Shown piece by piece: positions 47,054 through 55,727 of a stretch of DNA of 64,000 nt (the stretch's first letter is position 1; each line of letters starts with the position of its first letter). Source of the DNA: Candidatus Goldiibacteriota bacterium HGW-Goldbacteria-1 (GTDB lineage Bacteria > Oederibacteriota > PGYV01); the NCBI GenBank assembly GCA_002839855.1, contig PGYV01000005.1, forward strand, positions 205,824 through 269,823, in the 5' to 3' direction. Both the position numbers and the translations under genes were made by a program. The notes beneath the pieces are model-generated. The model saw only the letters and a program-made list of their open reading frames with translations, did not search any database and had not been told where the DNA came from.

Positions 47054-48011
47054 ACCAGCACGGGTTCATTTCGTACGTAAAAGTTTTGCATTCATTTGCC
47101 TCAAATCCAAGGGGAAAATATAGGGTAAACCTGTCATTGTCATCATCCCTGAAAAGCTGCCCGTTATTAAGGTCGTCATAATAAAAAGGCCCTCCCATGG
47201 TCCACCCGCACGCCGCGTCAGACGTCCATGTGTCAGTTATCATTACAGAGCCGTTAATGTACCCTCCCATGGAACATACAGTAAGGGTAATACGCACCGG
47301 CCCTCCTAATATCATGTTTGTCGTGTCAGAAAATTTGGTGATTGTAATCGTGGGTGACGGCAGCGGCGCCACGGGATTTAAGGTAAAAGTTTTTCTCATA
47401 TAAAGCATATTCTGCCCCGTGTTCATATCATACTCATTAGCGCCCGAATTCCCTATCGCGTCATAGGAATACGGATCCACAACCGTACCGTCAGCCGGAT
47501 TATAAAGAAGTTTTGCCCACGTCTTGTCTGTCACCATTACCGCGCTTCCCCACGCCGAATCATCAAAATCAGTTTCATACCAGGCATCACCGTCCCCGTC
47601 ATTGGCAGGGGGAATGTTATAATCAAGGGTGGCGCTTAACGCAATACCTCCTTCATTACTTGAAACATACGAGTGCAGCCCGCCCGCGCATTCCACATCA
47701 AGCGCAAACGCCCCCCATATCTGCCCGCCGCCGGTGTCGGTTACGGATAAAGCTATAGAATTTGCCCCCGCGCTGTTTATCCACGCCACAGGCACGCTCA
47801 TGCATACCGGCTCTGAAGTGGAATCCCAATTCACGTAATTAAACGGGCCTACATAATGGCCGTTAAGCCAAACCGAAGTATTGTCATCGCCGTTAACGCA
47901 TAAAGTGGCGTTAACAGGAGTACAGGCAGCGGAAATAATAACAGGCATGGTGATAAAAAAGATTATCAGCAGAGTTATTACCTTTAAAATTAACAAACGT
48001 ATTTTAAACAT
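46767..48011 (-). CDS. N-terminal part of the frameshifted surface protein
   Basis: 414 residues as an open frame. Signal peptide MFKIRLLILKVITLLIIFFITMPVIISA. Residues ~30-205 look like a galactose-binding-type sandwich (NDGDGDAWYETDFDDSAWG). Residues ~220-355 look like a CARDB/DUF11 sandwich ending in DCNPDNNSHCFAVVK, the usual last strand. After that the frame reads HADAYYYNVRNRN..., which is the Thr-rich code in the wrong phase, and stops at 46767. Joining to the +1 frame near 46946 restores one protein of about 780 residues. A promoter and AGGCAGGG precede the ATG. Could be a mutation, a sequencing error or programmed. Confidence 0.75.
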   Translation of the reverse strand: MFKIRLLILKVITLLIIFFITMPVIISAACTPVNATLCVNGDDNTSVWLNGHYVGPFNYVNWDSTSEPVCMSVPVAWINSAGANSIALSVTDTGGGQIWGAFALDVECAGGLHSYVSSNEGGIALSATLDYNIPPANDGDGDAWYETDFDDSAWGSAVMVTDKTWAKLLYNPADGTVVDPYSYDAIGNSGANEYDMNTGQNMLYMRKTFTLNPVAPLPSPTITITKFSDTTNMILGGPVRITLTVCSMGGYINGSVMITDTWTSDAACGWTMGGPFYYDDLNNGQLFRDDDNDRFTLYFPLGFEANECKTFTYEMNPCWFDTTVYDYGNVNAYAFFQRYKDCNPDNNSHCFAVVKLYCHADAYYYNVRNRNSNIRNYNTYPDSIADSHAKRYINGDGNINKYGDRYPNCHKHLY

Positions 48012-48062
48012 TTCCCTGCCTTTTTACGGTTGGTTTATCGATACACCCTAAATTCTTTCAAC

Positions 48063-48091
48063 ATTATACAAATATGCCCTTTATTAATCAA
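48063..48091 (-). promoter_or_regulatory. Promoter of the surface-protein gene
   Basis: Minus-strand TTGATT (48091-48086), 17-bp spacer, TATAAT (48068-48063), 51 bp before the ATG. It follows the acrB terminator immediately. Confidence 0.65.
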
Positions 48092-48104
48092 TAGAAGTTA
48101 AAAC

Positions 48105-48133
48105 AAAAGGGGCGGAAAAATCCGCCCCTTTTT
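48105..48133 (-). terminator. Rho-independent terminator of the efflux operon
   Basis: Perfect 11-bp stem AAAGGGGCGGA / TCCGCCCCTTT, 4-base loop, T-rich on both sides. Lies 20 bp after the acrB stop codon. Confidence 0.9.
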
Positions 48134-48153
48134 ATTAATACCTAAACTTCATA

Positions 48154-51100
48154 TTAACTGTTTAATGTTTTTAACTTCTTTTTCTCCGCCCTTTTTAACA
48201 TCTTATTTTCCACCCATTCATATACCACAGGCACAACAACAAGCGTTAAGAAAGTGGATGTGATAAGCCCGCCGATAACCACAATAGCAAGCGATTCATT
48301 CCCTTTTGCCCCTTCACCCATTGACAGCGCGATGGGAAGCATTCCGAATATCATCGCGAATGATGTCATAAGAATGGGCCTTAAACGGATGGGTGCCGCG
48401 TGCAGCAGCGCTTCCCTTATATTCATTCCCTCTTCACGTTTTTTATTGGTAAAATCAAGAAGCAGAATACCGTTTTTTGCCACAAGTCCTAAAACCATCA
48501 GAAGCCCGATAAACGCAAACATATCCAGCTGATATCCCGTGATAAGAATACCCGCAAAAGCTCCGATTATCGCAAGCGGTATGGATATCATAAGAATAAG
48601 CGGCTGTATAAACGAATTATACAGCGATGCAAGTATCATATACATAAACAATACCGCAAGCAGCATGGCACCGCCCATCTGCGTGACAAGCTCGCCAAAC
48701 TGTTCTCCCTGCCCGCCAAAAGTGTATCTGTAGCCCGCAGGCAGTTTAAGTTCTTCTTTTAACCGTTTCTGTATCTTGCCGTTTACTTCCATAACTGAAT
48801 AACCCGGCGCAAGAGATGCCGTGACAATTACATTTCTCATCTTATTTTCCCTGCGGATTTCAACAGGGCCGGCGTAGTATTTAAAATTACATACAGCGCT
48901 TATCGGAATTTTTTTACCCATCCTGTTGGTAAGCAGCAAATTCCTGATATCATCCGGTATCCTTTTATTGGCTTCGCTCATTTCAATATTTATGTCGTAT
49001 TCTTTCTCCTCTTTGCGGAACTTGGAAATACTGCTGCCCTGTACAAGTGTCCTTAAAGTAGAGCCTATTTCATATACCGACAGCCCAAGCCTTTCAGCCT
49101 TTACCGGATCAACAGAAATTACCATTTCCGGCTTTCCCGGTTTATAGGAAGTATCCGTAGATGCTGTCCCCGGTATCTCTTCTATCATCTTTTTTATCTT
49201 TCCGGAGTATTCAGCAAGAATTTTCAAATCATCGCCGAATACCTTGACAAGAATCGGCGTGTTCATTTCATCGCTTCCGCCCATTCCCTGCGACACGGTA
49301 ACGTTCATGAACGCGTCAATCCTGTTATCTTTGACATATTTCATAACCTTCTGAATAAACTGCTCATTTGTCACTTTTCTGTCTGTTATGGATTTCAGCG
49401 ATATCATTAAAGAACCTGTATTGCTTCCTCCGCCGCTTCCAAAGCCGGTGCCTGTATCGCCGATACTGGCAAAATAGGTCTGCACTTCTTCCTGCTGCAC
49501 AACAAATTTTTCCACAAGAAGCATATATGAATCTATTTTTTCAACAGGCGCACCCGGATATGTCTGCATTCCAAAATTAACTATGTTGTTATTCTGATTC
49601 ATGAAACCCATTTTCATAAAAGGCAAAAGTAAAAAACTTCCGATAAAAAGCAGTACCGTAGTTATTAATACCGCTTTCTTCCTGTCAAGCGCCCAGTGCA
49701 GTATCTCGCCATAAACCCTGTTTCCTTCATCATATATCTGATTCCATTTTTTTGTAATGCCGTCCAGAAATTTCGAAAAACCTTTTTTATCCGCGCTTTC
49801 TTTCTCTTTTTTATACCAGTACGCGGATAACATGGGCGCTGTGGTAAACGCGTCCAGAAGTGATATGGCAAGGGCAAACGCAACAGTAAAACCAAACTGT
49901 TTAAAGAACTGCCCAATAACCCCTGTCAAAAATGATATGGGCAAAAAGACCGCCATAATAGAAAGTGTTGTAGATATAACCGCAAGCGCCACTTCGTTAG
50001 TCCCTTTCTCGGCCGCTTCCCTGGGGGGCATGCCCAATTCTATATGCCTGAAAATATTTTCGCGCACAACTATAGAGTCATCAATAAGAAGCCCAACCGC
50101 AAGCGATAACGACAGAAGTGTAATAACGTTGATGGAAAACCCGGAAAGCGATATCAGGAAGAAAGCGCCGATAATGGAATTCGGAAGTGCAATAGCCGTA
50201 ATAATAGCAGACCTGAAATTACCCAGAAACAGCCACACTATAAGAAGCGCAAGTATGGCGCCTAAGACTATATTTTCCTGCACGCCCGAAACACTTTTCT
50301 TAATGCTTGTGGTTGTGTCAATAATGGTCTTAATTTTAATATCAGCCGGAAGCTCTTTTAACGTTTTGTCTATCTGTTTTGTAACTTTATCCGCCGTCTC
50401 TACGGAGTTTACGCCGCTCTGTTTAAACACAGCCATTAAAACCGCCGGTTTTGTATTAACCCTCAGCTTGCCGGTTACTTTTCCAAGCATCCATTCAACT
50501 TTAGCCACATCTTTTAACCTTACTATCTTGCCTGTATTTGATGTTATAGGCACCAGCGCTATTTCATCAACCGTTTTGAATTCGCCAAGCACCCTTATGG
50601 TCATATTTTTTTCAACACCTTCAATATCACCTACAGGATAACTTAAATTTCTTGTATTAATAGCCGCAGTTATCTGGCCTATGCTTATTCCCTTAGCCTG
50701 CAGTAAGGCCTTATCAATTATTATATTTACCATCTGTTCCCTGCCGCCGAACACATATACGGCTGCCACGCCTTCGGTCTGCTCTATGGCGGGCTTCATT
50801 ACATCATCCATTATTTCCTGAAGCATTGTCTGGTCGCGGTCCGCTTCAATGGAATAGAACGCTATCGGGATGTCGCTGAAAGAAAAACTTTCAATCATCG
50901 GGTCCTGAATGTCATCCGGAAGGTATACCTTTATTGAATCCACTTTCTGCCTGACCTTTGATTCGGCATACTTGACATCAACCCCAAGTTTAAAAGAGGT
51001 TGTTATTACGGCCATATTTTCCCTGGCCACGGAATTTACCTTATCAATCCCTTCCAGCGTCGCAAACTGCTCTTCCATCGGCTTAATTATAAGCGATTCA

Positions 51101-51276
51101 ACTTCCTCTGCCGACGCTCCGGGATAAATTACCGTAACGCTTATTGTCGGAAACTCAATGTTGGGCATAAGCTCCACAGGCAGGTTTATGTAACCTATGA
51201 AACCCAGTGTTATTATTGAAAGAACCATCATAACTACCAGCACAGGCCTTTGGATGGCTAATTTCGCTATATTCAT
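48154..51276 (-). CDS. RND efflux transporter, AcrB/HAE1 type
   Basis: 1040 residues, twelve predicted membrane helices with two large periplasmic loops. N-terminus MNIAKLAIQRPVLVVMM. Proton-relay residues are kept: the aspartate pair in GLLIDDSIVV and the lysine in LVAKNGILLL. It pumps hydrophobic or amphipathic compounds (drugs, bile-like lipids, metabolites) across the envelope with the MFP and TolC proteins encoded beside it. The pump substrate cannot be read from sequence. AAGGAG precedes the ATG. Confidence 0.95.
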   Translation of the reverse strand: MNIAKLAIQRPVLVVMMVLSIITLGFIGYINLPVELMPNIEFPTISVTVIYPGASAEEVESLIIKPMEEQFATLEGIDKVNSVARENMAVITTSFKLGVDVKYAESKVRQKVDSIKVYLPDDIQDPMIESFSFSDIPIAFYSIEADRDQTMLQEIMDDVMKPAIEQTEGVAAVYVFGGREQMVNIIIDKALLQAKGISIGQITAAINTRNLSYPVGDIEGVEKNMTIRVLGEFKTVDEIALVPITSNTGKIVRLKDVAKVEWMLGKVTGKLRVNTKPAVLMAVFKQSGVNSVETADKVTKQIDKTLKELPADIKIKTIIDTTTSIKKSVSGVQENIVLGAILALLIVWLFLGNFRSAIITAIALPNSIIGAFFLISLSGFSINVITLLSLSLAVGLLIDDSIVVRENIFRHIELGMPPREAAEKGTNEVALAVISTTLSIMAVFLPISFLTGVIGQFFKQFGFTVAFALAISLLDAFTTAPMLSAYWYKKEKESADKKGFSKFLDGITKKWNQIYDEGNRVYGEILHWALDRKKAVLITTVLLFIGSFLLLPFMKMGFMNQNNNIVNFGMQTYPGAPVEKIDSYMLLVEKFVVQQEEVQTYFASIGDTGTGFGSGGGSNTGSLMISLKSITDRKVTNEQFIQKVMKYVKDNRIDAFMNVTVSQGMGGSDEMNTPILVKVFGDDLKILAEYSGKIKKMIEEIPGTASTDTSYKPGKPEMVISVDPVKAERLGLSVYEIGSTLRTLVQGSSISKFRKEEKEYDINIEMSEANKRIPDDIRNLLLTNRMGKKIPISAVCNFKYYAGPVEIRRENKMRNVIVTASLAPGYSVMEVNGKIQKRLKEELKLPAGYRYTFGGQGEQFGELVTQMGGAMLLAVLFMYMILASLYNSFIQPLILMISIPLAIIGAFAGILITGYQLDMFAFIGLLMVLGLVAKNGILLLDFTNKKREEGMNIREALLHAAPIRLRPILMTSFAMIFGMLPIALSMGEGAKGNESLAIVVIGGLITSTFLTLVVVPVVYEWVENKMLKRAEKKKLKTLNS

Positions 51277-51320
51277 ACAATTACTCCTTTAGTTGAAATA
51301 TGCTTTCTGAAAAATCCCGG

Positions 51321-52301
51321 TTACTTCTTTACTTCTTCAGCCTTTTCTTTTTTTTCCTGCTTCTTTCCTTTCTTTTCTTCTGCCGGTTTTGGCGGCTCAT
51401 TGCCCGTGCTTATTTTAACCCCGTCTGACAGCCTGAAAGTACCGTCTGTTATTACCTCTGTGCCGTCTGTCAGTCCTTCGCCGGATATCTCTATTAAATC
51501 TTTATCCCTGTATCCCGCCCGCACCGTTGTCTGCTTTGCTTTTCCATCAACAGCCAGATATGCGTAATCCCCGCTTTCCGTCATTATTACGGCTTTTTCG
51601 GGAACCATATACCCTTTAATATCTTCAATAAGAATTTCCCCGTTGACCGACATTCCAAGTTTTAATTTTTTATCAGTATTTGGGGCTTTAACCACAACAG
51701 TGCCGGACATAATATCGCTGTCAATTACCGGCGGTACGGAATACACTTCTCCGTTTACAGAAAGAGATTCATCATCAATAAATGATATTCTTGCCTTCTG
51801 GCCTTTTTTAATTTTTACAAGGTCTTCCTGCCCGACGTTAAATACAAGTTTTACCTTTGAAGGGTCTGCTATTTCCGCCACAGGCATTGCCGGGCTTACC
51901 GCTTCACCCCTGTCTATGCAGTATAACTTTGTGACCATCCCGCCAACAGGCGCTGTAACAGGAGCAAGTTCATACTGGTATCCCACCATATCGCGGTCAA
52001 CATAAACCAGCACATCTCCCTTATTTACATAACTGCCTTCAGACACCGCGTTTCTGGAAAATTTTCCCGGCACTATCGGGAACACTTTAACCTGCGGGTC
52101 TCCTTCTATTACGCCCTGCACCGCAAGATATTTTGATATCTGCTTTTTTTCAAGCTTTACCACGCCGACATTGTAAACAAGCTCTGCCGCCTTTTTTCCG
52201 CCTTTTGCTATGCTCTGGCCTATCCGAAAAACTATAAGCACGGCTATAATTATCAGCACTATCCTTAATGTGTTTTTTAAAACATTTCTTGTCTTTTCCA
52301 T
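51321..52301 (-). CDS. RND efflux membrane-fusion (periplasmic adaptor) protein
   Basis: 326 residues. N-terminal membrane anchor (LKNTLRIVLIIIAVLIVFRIG), no lipobox. Barrel-sandwich hybrid halves: GVIEGDPQVKVFPIVPGKF and YVNKGDVLVYVDRD, then ELAPVTAPVGGMVTKLYCIDRG. There is almost no alpha-helical hairpin between the halves, so this is a short-hairpin adaptor. Beta-barrel and membrane-proximal domains follow. The tail is a lysine/glutamate-rich run (KKGKKQEKKEKAEE). GGAGAA precedes the ATG. Confidence 0.93.
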   Translation of the reverse strand: MEKTRNVLKNTLRIVLIIIAVLIVFRIGQSIAKGGKKAAELVYNVGVVKLEKKQISKYLAVQGVIEGDPQVKVFPIVPGKFSRNAVSEGSYVNKGDVLVYVDRDMVGYQYELAPVTAPVGGMVTKLYCIDRGEAVSPAMPVAEIADPSKVKLVFNVGQEDLVKIKKGQKARISFIDDESLSVNGEVYSVPPVIDSDIMSGTVVVKAPNTDKKLKLGMSVNGEILIEDIKGYMVPEKAVIMTESGDYAYLAVDGKAKQTTVRAGYRDKDLIEISGEGLTDGTEVITDGTFRLSDGVKISTGNEPPKPAEEKKGKKQEKKEKAEEVKK

Positions 52302-52318
52302 TTATTTTCTCCTGTGGT

Positions 52319-53608
52319 TTATTCTATGAAATTTTTAAGTTTCTGCATTGATGTAAGGTAATTATTAAGCGCGTTATAATAATTGGTTTTTGCCCTTAAA
52401 AGCCCTATTTCCGCGTTCATAAGGTCCACACTCTGAATAAGGCCGTTCTTATAGCTCTGCGTGGCTATCCTGAAACCCTCTTCCGCCTGCTTTATAAGAT
52501 CCCCTGCAGCTTCAATTACTTCCGCGCTTTCTTCCATTCCCGTATAAAGCTGGTCAAGCTGTATTTCCAGAAGATTTACGGTATTATCTTTTACCAGCTG
52601 CTGCTTGGCTTCCGCGGCGGCAGCTTCCTTAAACGCATACACATTCTTGAAACCGTTAAAGAACGTCCACTGCACTCCCACCATTACGTCCCACATGCCA
52701 TACCAATAGCTTTTTTCAGTGTGAAAAGCGGAATCCATTGAAGAATAATTGTAATTGGCAGCTACCGCGACATTGGGCAGAAACATTGCGCCCATCAGGT
52801 ATTTTCTGTATTCCGCAATTCTGGTGACTGCCTCTATGGATTCCCTGTCATCGCTTTTATCCCTGAACTTTTTCTTTATATCATCAGCTGTCATTTCAAG
52901 TTTTTTGTAGTCCGGCTCCCCTGTCAGTTCAACTTCTTTATCAAGGGGTATCCCGGCGGTATTTTTCAGCATCTGCATTGAAAGCAGATAGGTGTCTTCG
53001 GCTTTTCTGGCGTCCGGTTTGGAATTGGCGTACTGCACCTGCGCCTGAAGCACTTCAAAATTGGAAGCCTGCCCGCTTTTATACTTTGCCTGCGTTATCT
53101 TAAAGTATTCTTCATTGCTTTTTAAACTCTGTTTTCCAGCGTTCATAAGCTCCTTTGTTATAAGCGCTCCGTAATAAGCGGAGATTACATCAAGGTCAAG
53201 TTTTTCTTTTGCCTTCTTGAAACCAATAACAGAAAGTTTATACGCTTCCTCCGACATTTTAAAACCAAGCATGGTTTTTCCGAATGTAAATACCGGCTGC
53301 TGAAGCGATACCTGCGCCGCGTACCACGGCCGCGAAGTTGAAGGCGGCAGATAATTGTAAACTGCCTGATACCCGCCCGCCAGCGAAACTGTAGGCCCAA
53401 AAGACGCCGCTGCCTGCCCAAGCTGCGCTTCCGCTATCTCTTTATCCAGCTGCGCCATTTTAAATTCCCTGTTGTTGTCAGCGCATAATTTGGCAAAATC
53501 ATCAAAAGATAACTTAAGCACGGCTGTGTCTTCCGCGAATAAACCCGCGCTAAAAGCAGCGGTAAGTAAAATTACAAGAAACAATCTGGTAATATTTTTA
53601 GTTTTCAT
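52319..53608 (-). CDS. TolC-family outer-membrane efflux protein
   Basis: 429 residues. Signal peptide MKTKNITRLFLVILLTAAFSAGLFA. Two OEP repeats with long helices (YFKITQAKYKSGQASNFEVL, FRIATQSYKNGLIQSVDLMN), each with the conserved Y-x-G-x(8-10)-VL/DLM pattern. The trimer would form the outer channel of the pump. AAGGAGG precedes the ATG. Confidence 0.94.
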   Translation of the reverse strand: MKTKNITRLFLVILLTAAFSAGLFAEDTAVLKLSFDDFAKLCADNNREFKMAQLDKEIAEAQLGQAAASFGPTVSLAGGYQAVYNYLPPSTSRPWYAAQVSLQQPVFTFGKTMLGFKMSEEAYKLSVIGFKKAKEKLDLDVISAYYGALITKELMNAGKQSLKSNEEYFKITQAKYKSGQASNFEVLQAQVQYANSKPDARKAEDTYLLSMQMLKNTAGIPLDKEVELTGEPDYKKLEMTADDIKKKFRDKSDDRESIEAVTRIAEYRKYLMGAMFLPNVAVAANYNYSSMDSAFHTEKSYWYGMWDVMVGVQWTFFNGFKNVYAFKEAAAAEAKQQLVKDNTVNLLEIQLDQLYTGMEESAEVIEAAGDLIKQAEEGFRIATQSYKNGLIQSVDLMNAEIGLLRAKTNYYNALNNYLTSMQKLKNFIE

Positions 53609-53619
53609 CCGTGCCTCCT

Positions 53620-54186
53620 TTAGTATAATATTTTCCAGGCAAGGCCTGTTTTTATAGTATGAATTTCTTTTTTATCCACGTCATAAACTGCCGGCCTTTC
53701 AAGGCTTAACCTTAAAACCGCTATATCCGCCACATTCAGGTTTACTCCGACCCCAAAATTATAGTATCCGCCGTTCCAGCTTATGTCCTTATATCCCGGC
53801 GTGGGATTAAGCACAGCCATGTGCATACTGCCCAAAGTCATTCCTGTTTCAAAAAAGACATCAGGAAAAACCGGCCACTGCGGAAATATGTTCGCACGCG
53901 CGCCGATATATAAAGGCGCAAATACCGCGCATGAATTAGAATCCTGTCTGGCTACAAATATGTTATACGCGCCGCCCAGGTAAATATCGCCCCATTTGTA
54001 AATGGAAGCCCCTACTTTCGCGTCAAACACCGGCGTGTCAAATACGCCGTAACTTCCTATTGCCCTGCTGCCCGGGCTTGTTATTGTCCCGTAACTAAGC
54101 CCAAATTCCGTAAAGACCCACTTTTCCGCGCTTGCTGACATTGATACAGCCATTAATAACACAACTGCAGCTAATATTTTCTTCAT
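53620..54186 (-). CDS. Small outer-membrane beta-barrel protein
   Basis: 188 residues from the ATG at 54186 (GGCGGG upstream); the frame extends to 54216 inside marR. Signal peptide KKILAAVVLLMAVSMSASA. Eight or so amphipathic strands with aromatic girdles (FTEFGLSYGTIT, YLGGAYNIFVARQ, GYYNFGVGVNLNVAD), ending in LAWKILY with a terminal tyrosine. Probably an OmpX/OmpW-size barrel. It sits between marR and tolC, so it is under MarR control; role in efflux unknown. Confidence 0.8.
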   Translation of the reverse strand: MKKILAAVVLLMAVSMSASAEKWVFTEFGLSYGTITSPGSRAIGSYGVFDTPVFDAKVGASIYKWGDIYLGGAYNIFVARQDSNSCAVFAPLYIGARANIFPQWPVFPDVFFETGMTLGSMHMAVLNPTPGYKDISWNGGYYNFGVGVNLNVADIAVLRLSLERPAVYDVDKKEIHTIKTGLAWKILY

Positions 54187-54187
54187 T

Positions 54188-54631
54188 TTATTTTCCCGCC
54201 TTTTCAAGATAATCATTCATTTTTTTAAGCATTTTAATTGCCGATTTCTTTTCTTCATCTGTCAGCACCGCCATCAGATTTCCCATCAAGCCGTCCATTT
54301 CCTTTAAGTGCCCCATAACCTCTTTTTTTGTTTTGCCCGAAACAGATATCCACACGGTACGCCTGTCCTTTTCATCGCTCTCCCTTATAAACAGCCCGTT
54401 TTTCACCAGCTTGTTTACCATGCTTGTCATGGTGGGAAGTTTTACGCCTTCGCTTTTTGCCAGATCGCCCATTTTCATTTTACCCTGTTCAAAGACGCGC
54501 CCTAAAACATACATCTGCGCCATGGTGATTTCATGAACGCCTTTCAGGCAGGCCTTTCTGGGAAACTTCTTCTGGGCAAGATGCCCTACTTTGCGGATGT
54601 ATTCTACAAGCTCTCTTGATGTCACATCCAT
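54188..54631 (-). CDS. MarR-family transcriptional regulator of the efflux operon
   Basis: 147 residues. Winged-helix DNA-binding core: QMYVLGRVFEQGKMKMGDLAKSEGVKLPTMTSMVNKL (in part MGDLAKSEGVKLPTMTSMVN) and a wing with RESDEKDRRTVWISVS, including the DxRxxxI/V signature. The N- and C-terminal helices form the dimer. It is the first gene of marR-omp-tolC-acrA-acrB, with a promoter and a palindrome immediately upstream, so it is likely to repress itself and the pump until a ligand binds. Confidence 0.94.
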   Translation of the reverse strand: MDVTSRELVEYIRKVGHLAQKKFPRKACLKGVHEITMAQMYVLGRVFEQGKMKMGDLAKSEGVKLPTMTSMVNKLVKNGLFIRESDEKDRRTVWISVSGKTKKEVMGHLKEMDGLMGNLMAVLTDEEKKSAIKMLKKMNDYLEKAGK

Positions 54632-54654
54632 CTTAGCACCTCTAATATTTTATT

Positions 54655-54667
54655 TAACTAATTGTTA
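54655..54667. promoter_or_regulatory. Likely MarR operator
   Basis: TAACTAATTGTTA, an imperfect palindrome with TTAG-type half sites as in MarR-family operators. It lies ten bases downstream of the -10 box, over the expected start of transcription, where a bound repressor would block the polymerase. Confidence 0.6.
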
Positions 54668-54676
54668 GACGCACTA

Positions 54677-54704
54677 AGTATATTCAAAAAAAGATATTTG
54701 TCAA
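54677..54704 (-). promoter_or_regulatory. Consensus promoter of the marR efflux operon
   Basis: Minus-strand TTGACA (54704-54699), perfect -35; 16-bp spacer with seven T; TATACT (54682-54677). 46 bp before the marR ATG. Confidence 0.85.
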
Positions 54705-54754
54705 CAGGAAAAAAATAATTATTTTATGTTGTTATGTTCAGCCCTCTTTATTTA

Positions 54755-55630
54755 TTAATGGGCTGCCGGTGCTTCTGTTTTTTTATCCGCAAAAGCCGGA
54801 TTAAATACCGCCTTTTCAATTGTGAATTTCACATAGGGAAGCTCTTTTCCGTCCACAATCCACGCCCCTTCCATATAAGAAGGAAGCATATACCCTCCGT
54901 AATCCTTAAACTCCCCGGAATAACCCACCCATTCCCTTGGTACAAGCACTTTATTTTCTTCCCTGTGTCTTACAACCTTTATGGACTTTAAAGAACCATC
55001 AGCGCCAAATACAACCAGCGCCCGTGCCGTCATACCGGCGTCTTTAATAACCGCATACGCGGAATTTACTCCGTCTTTTTCCCATGTGATAACACTCTTA
55101 TCAAATAACACAGTCGGGATAATCAGGCATTCTGTAAGCATGCGCTCTAATGAAGCCTGATTCATAAAGCCGCCGCGTGAATCCTGCAGCGTAAACATTG
55201 ACATCAGTTTAATATGCATCCTGCCATTACCATTAAAATAAGAGTCTGTCGCGCCCATAGTAAAAAGCGGCGCCATGTTTATCACACCCCTCCAGATGAA
55301 TGAAGGTTTTTTAGACGTAAGGTGATATTTCCCGTTTATTTTAAACCACGGCCCGTCCTGCGAAGGCTTAAATTCCCCCGCGTGGGTGACTGACGCTGAA
55401 TCAATCATTGGTTTGCCGGCAATCCCAAGAAACGCCGCAAACTTTTTTACCGGCGCCGGCAGTGTTTTAATATAAGCGGGGCTGACAACGGAGCCGTTAT
55501 AACTTGCGGATAACACCCGTATTTCAGATGCTTTTTTTATAAATACAGATTCATCCGCCGCGCCCGCAACCAGAATTAAAAAAACAGCCGCAATCAGGAC
55601 AATTACGCTTATCGCTGTAAATTTTTTCAT
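54755..55630 (-). CDS. Secreted protein, DUF6544-like
   Basis: 291 residues from the ATG at 55630, which follows GGAGGA; the frame continues upstream to 55771 only through the terminator and the neighbour's end. Signal peptide KKFTAISVIVLIAAVFLILVAGA. The body follows the DUF6544 pattern: THAGEFK, GPWFKINGKYHLTSKKPSFIWRG (in part KKPSFIWRG), DSYFNGNGRMHIKL, a LIIPTVLF block (usually W-x-PTALL), WVGYSGEFKDYGGYMLPS and VDGKELPYVKF. Two-sheet fold similar to LolA-like proteins is possible. Role unknown. Confidence 0.65.
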   Translation of the reverse strand: MKKFTAISVIVLIAAVFLILVAGAADESVFIKKASEIRVLSASYNGSVVSPAYIKTLPAPVKKFAAFLGIAGKPMIDSASVTHAGEFKPSQDGPWFKINGKYHLTSKKPSFIWRGVINMAPLFTMGATDSYFNGNGRMHIKLMSMFTLQDSRGGFMNQASLERMLTECLIIPTVLFDKSVITWEKDGVNSAYAVIKDAGMTARALVVFGADGSLKSIKVVRHREENKVLVPREWVGYSGEFKDYGGYMLPSYMEGAWIVDGKELPYVKFTIEKAVFNPAFADKKTEAPAAH

Positions 55631-55673
55631 ATTATTCCTCCATAATTTATTAACATCAAATATTTTTTTATAA

Positions 55674-55713
55674 TAAAAAAGGCGCGGGATGCTTTGGGCA
55701 CCCCGCGCCTTTG
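55674..55713 (-). terminator. Rho-independent terminator of the GT2 gene
   Basis: Minus-strand stem AAAGGCGCGGG / CCCGCGCCTTT with a 13-base loop containing an inner GTGCCC/GCAT pairing, followed by T-rich sequence. It separates the GT2 gene (stop 55728) from the DUF6544-like gene. Confidence 0.85.
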
Positions 55714-55727
55714 AACTTAAACTTAAA

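Noticed and set aside
49757-50641. 294-codon plus-strand frame inside acrB
   Set aside because: Antisense shadow of a well-conserved RND gene, no ribosome-binding site.
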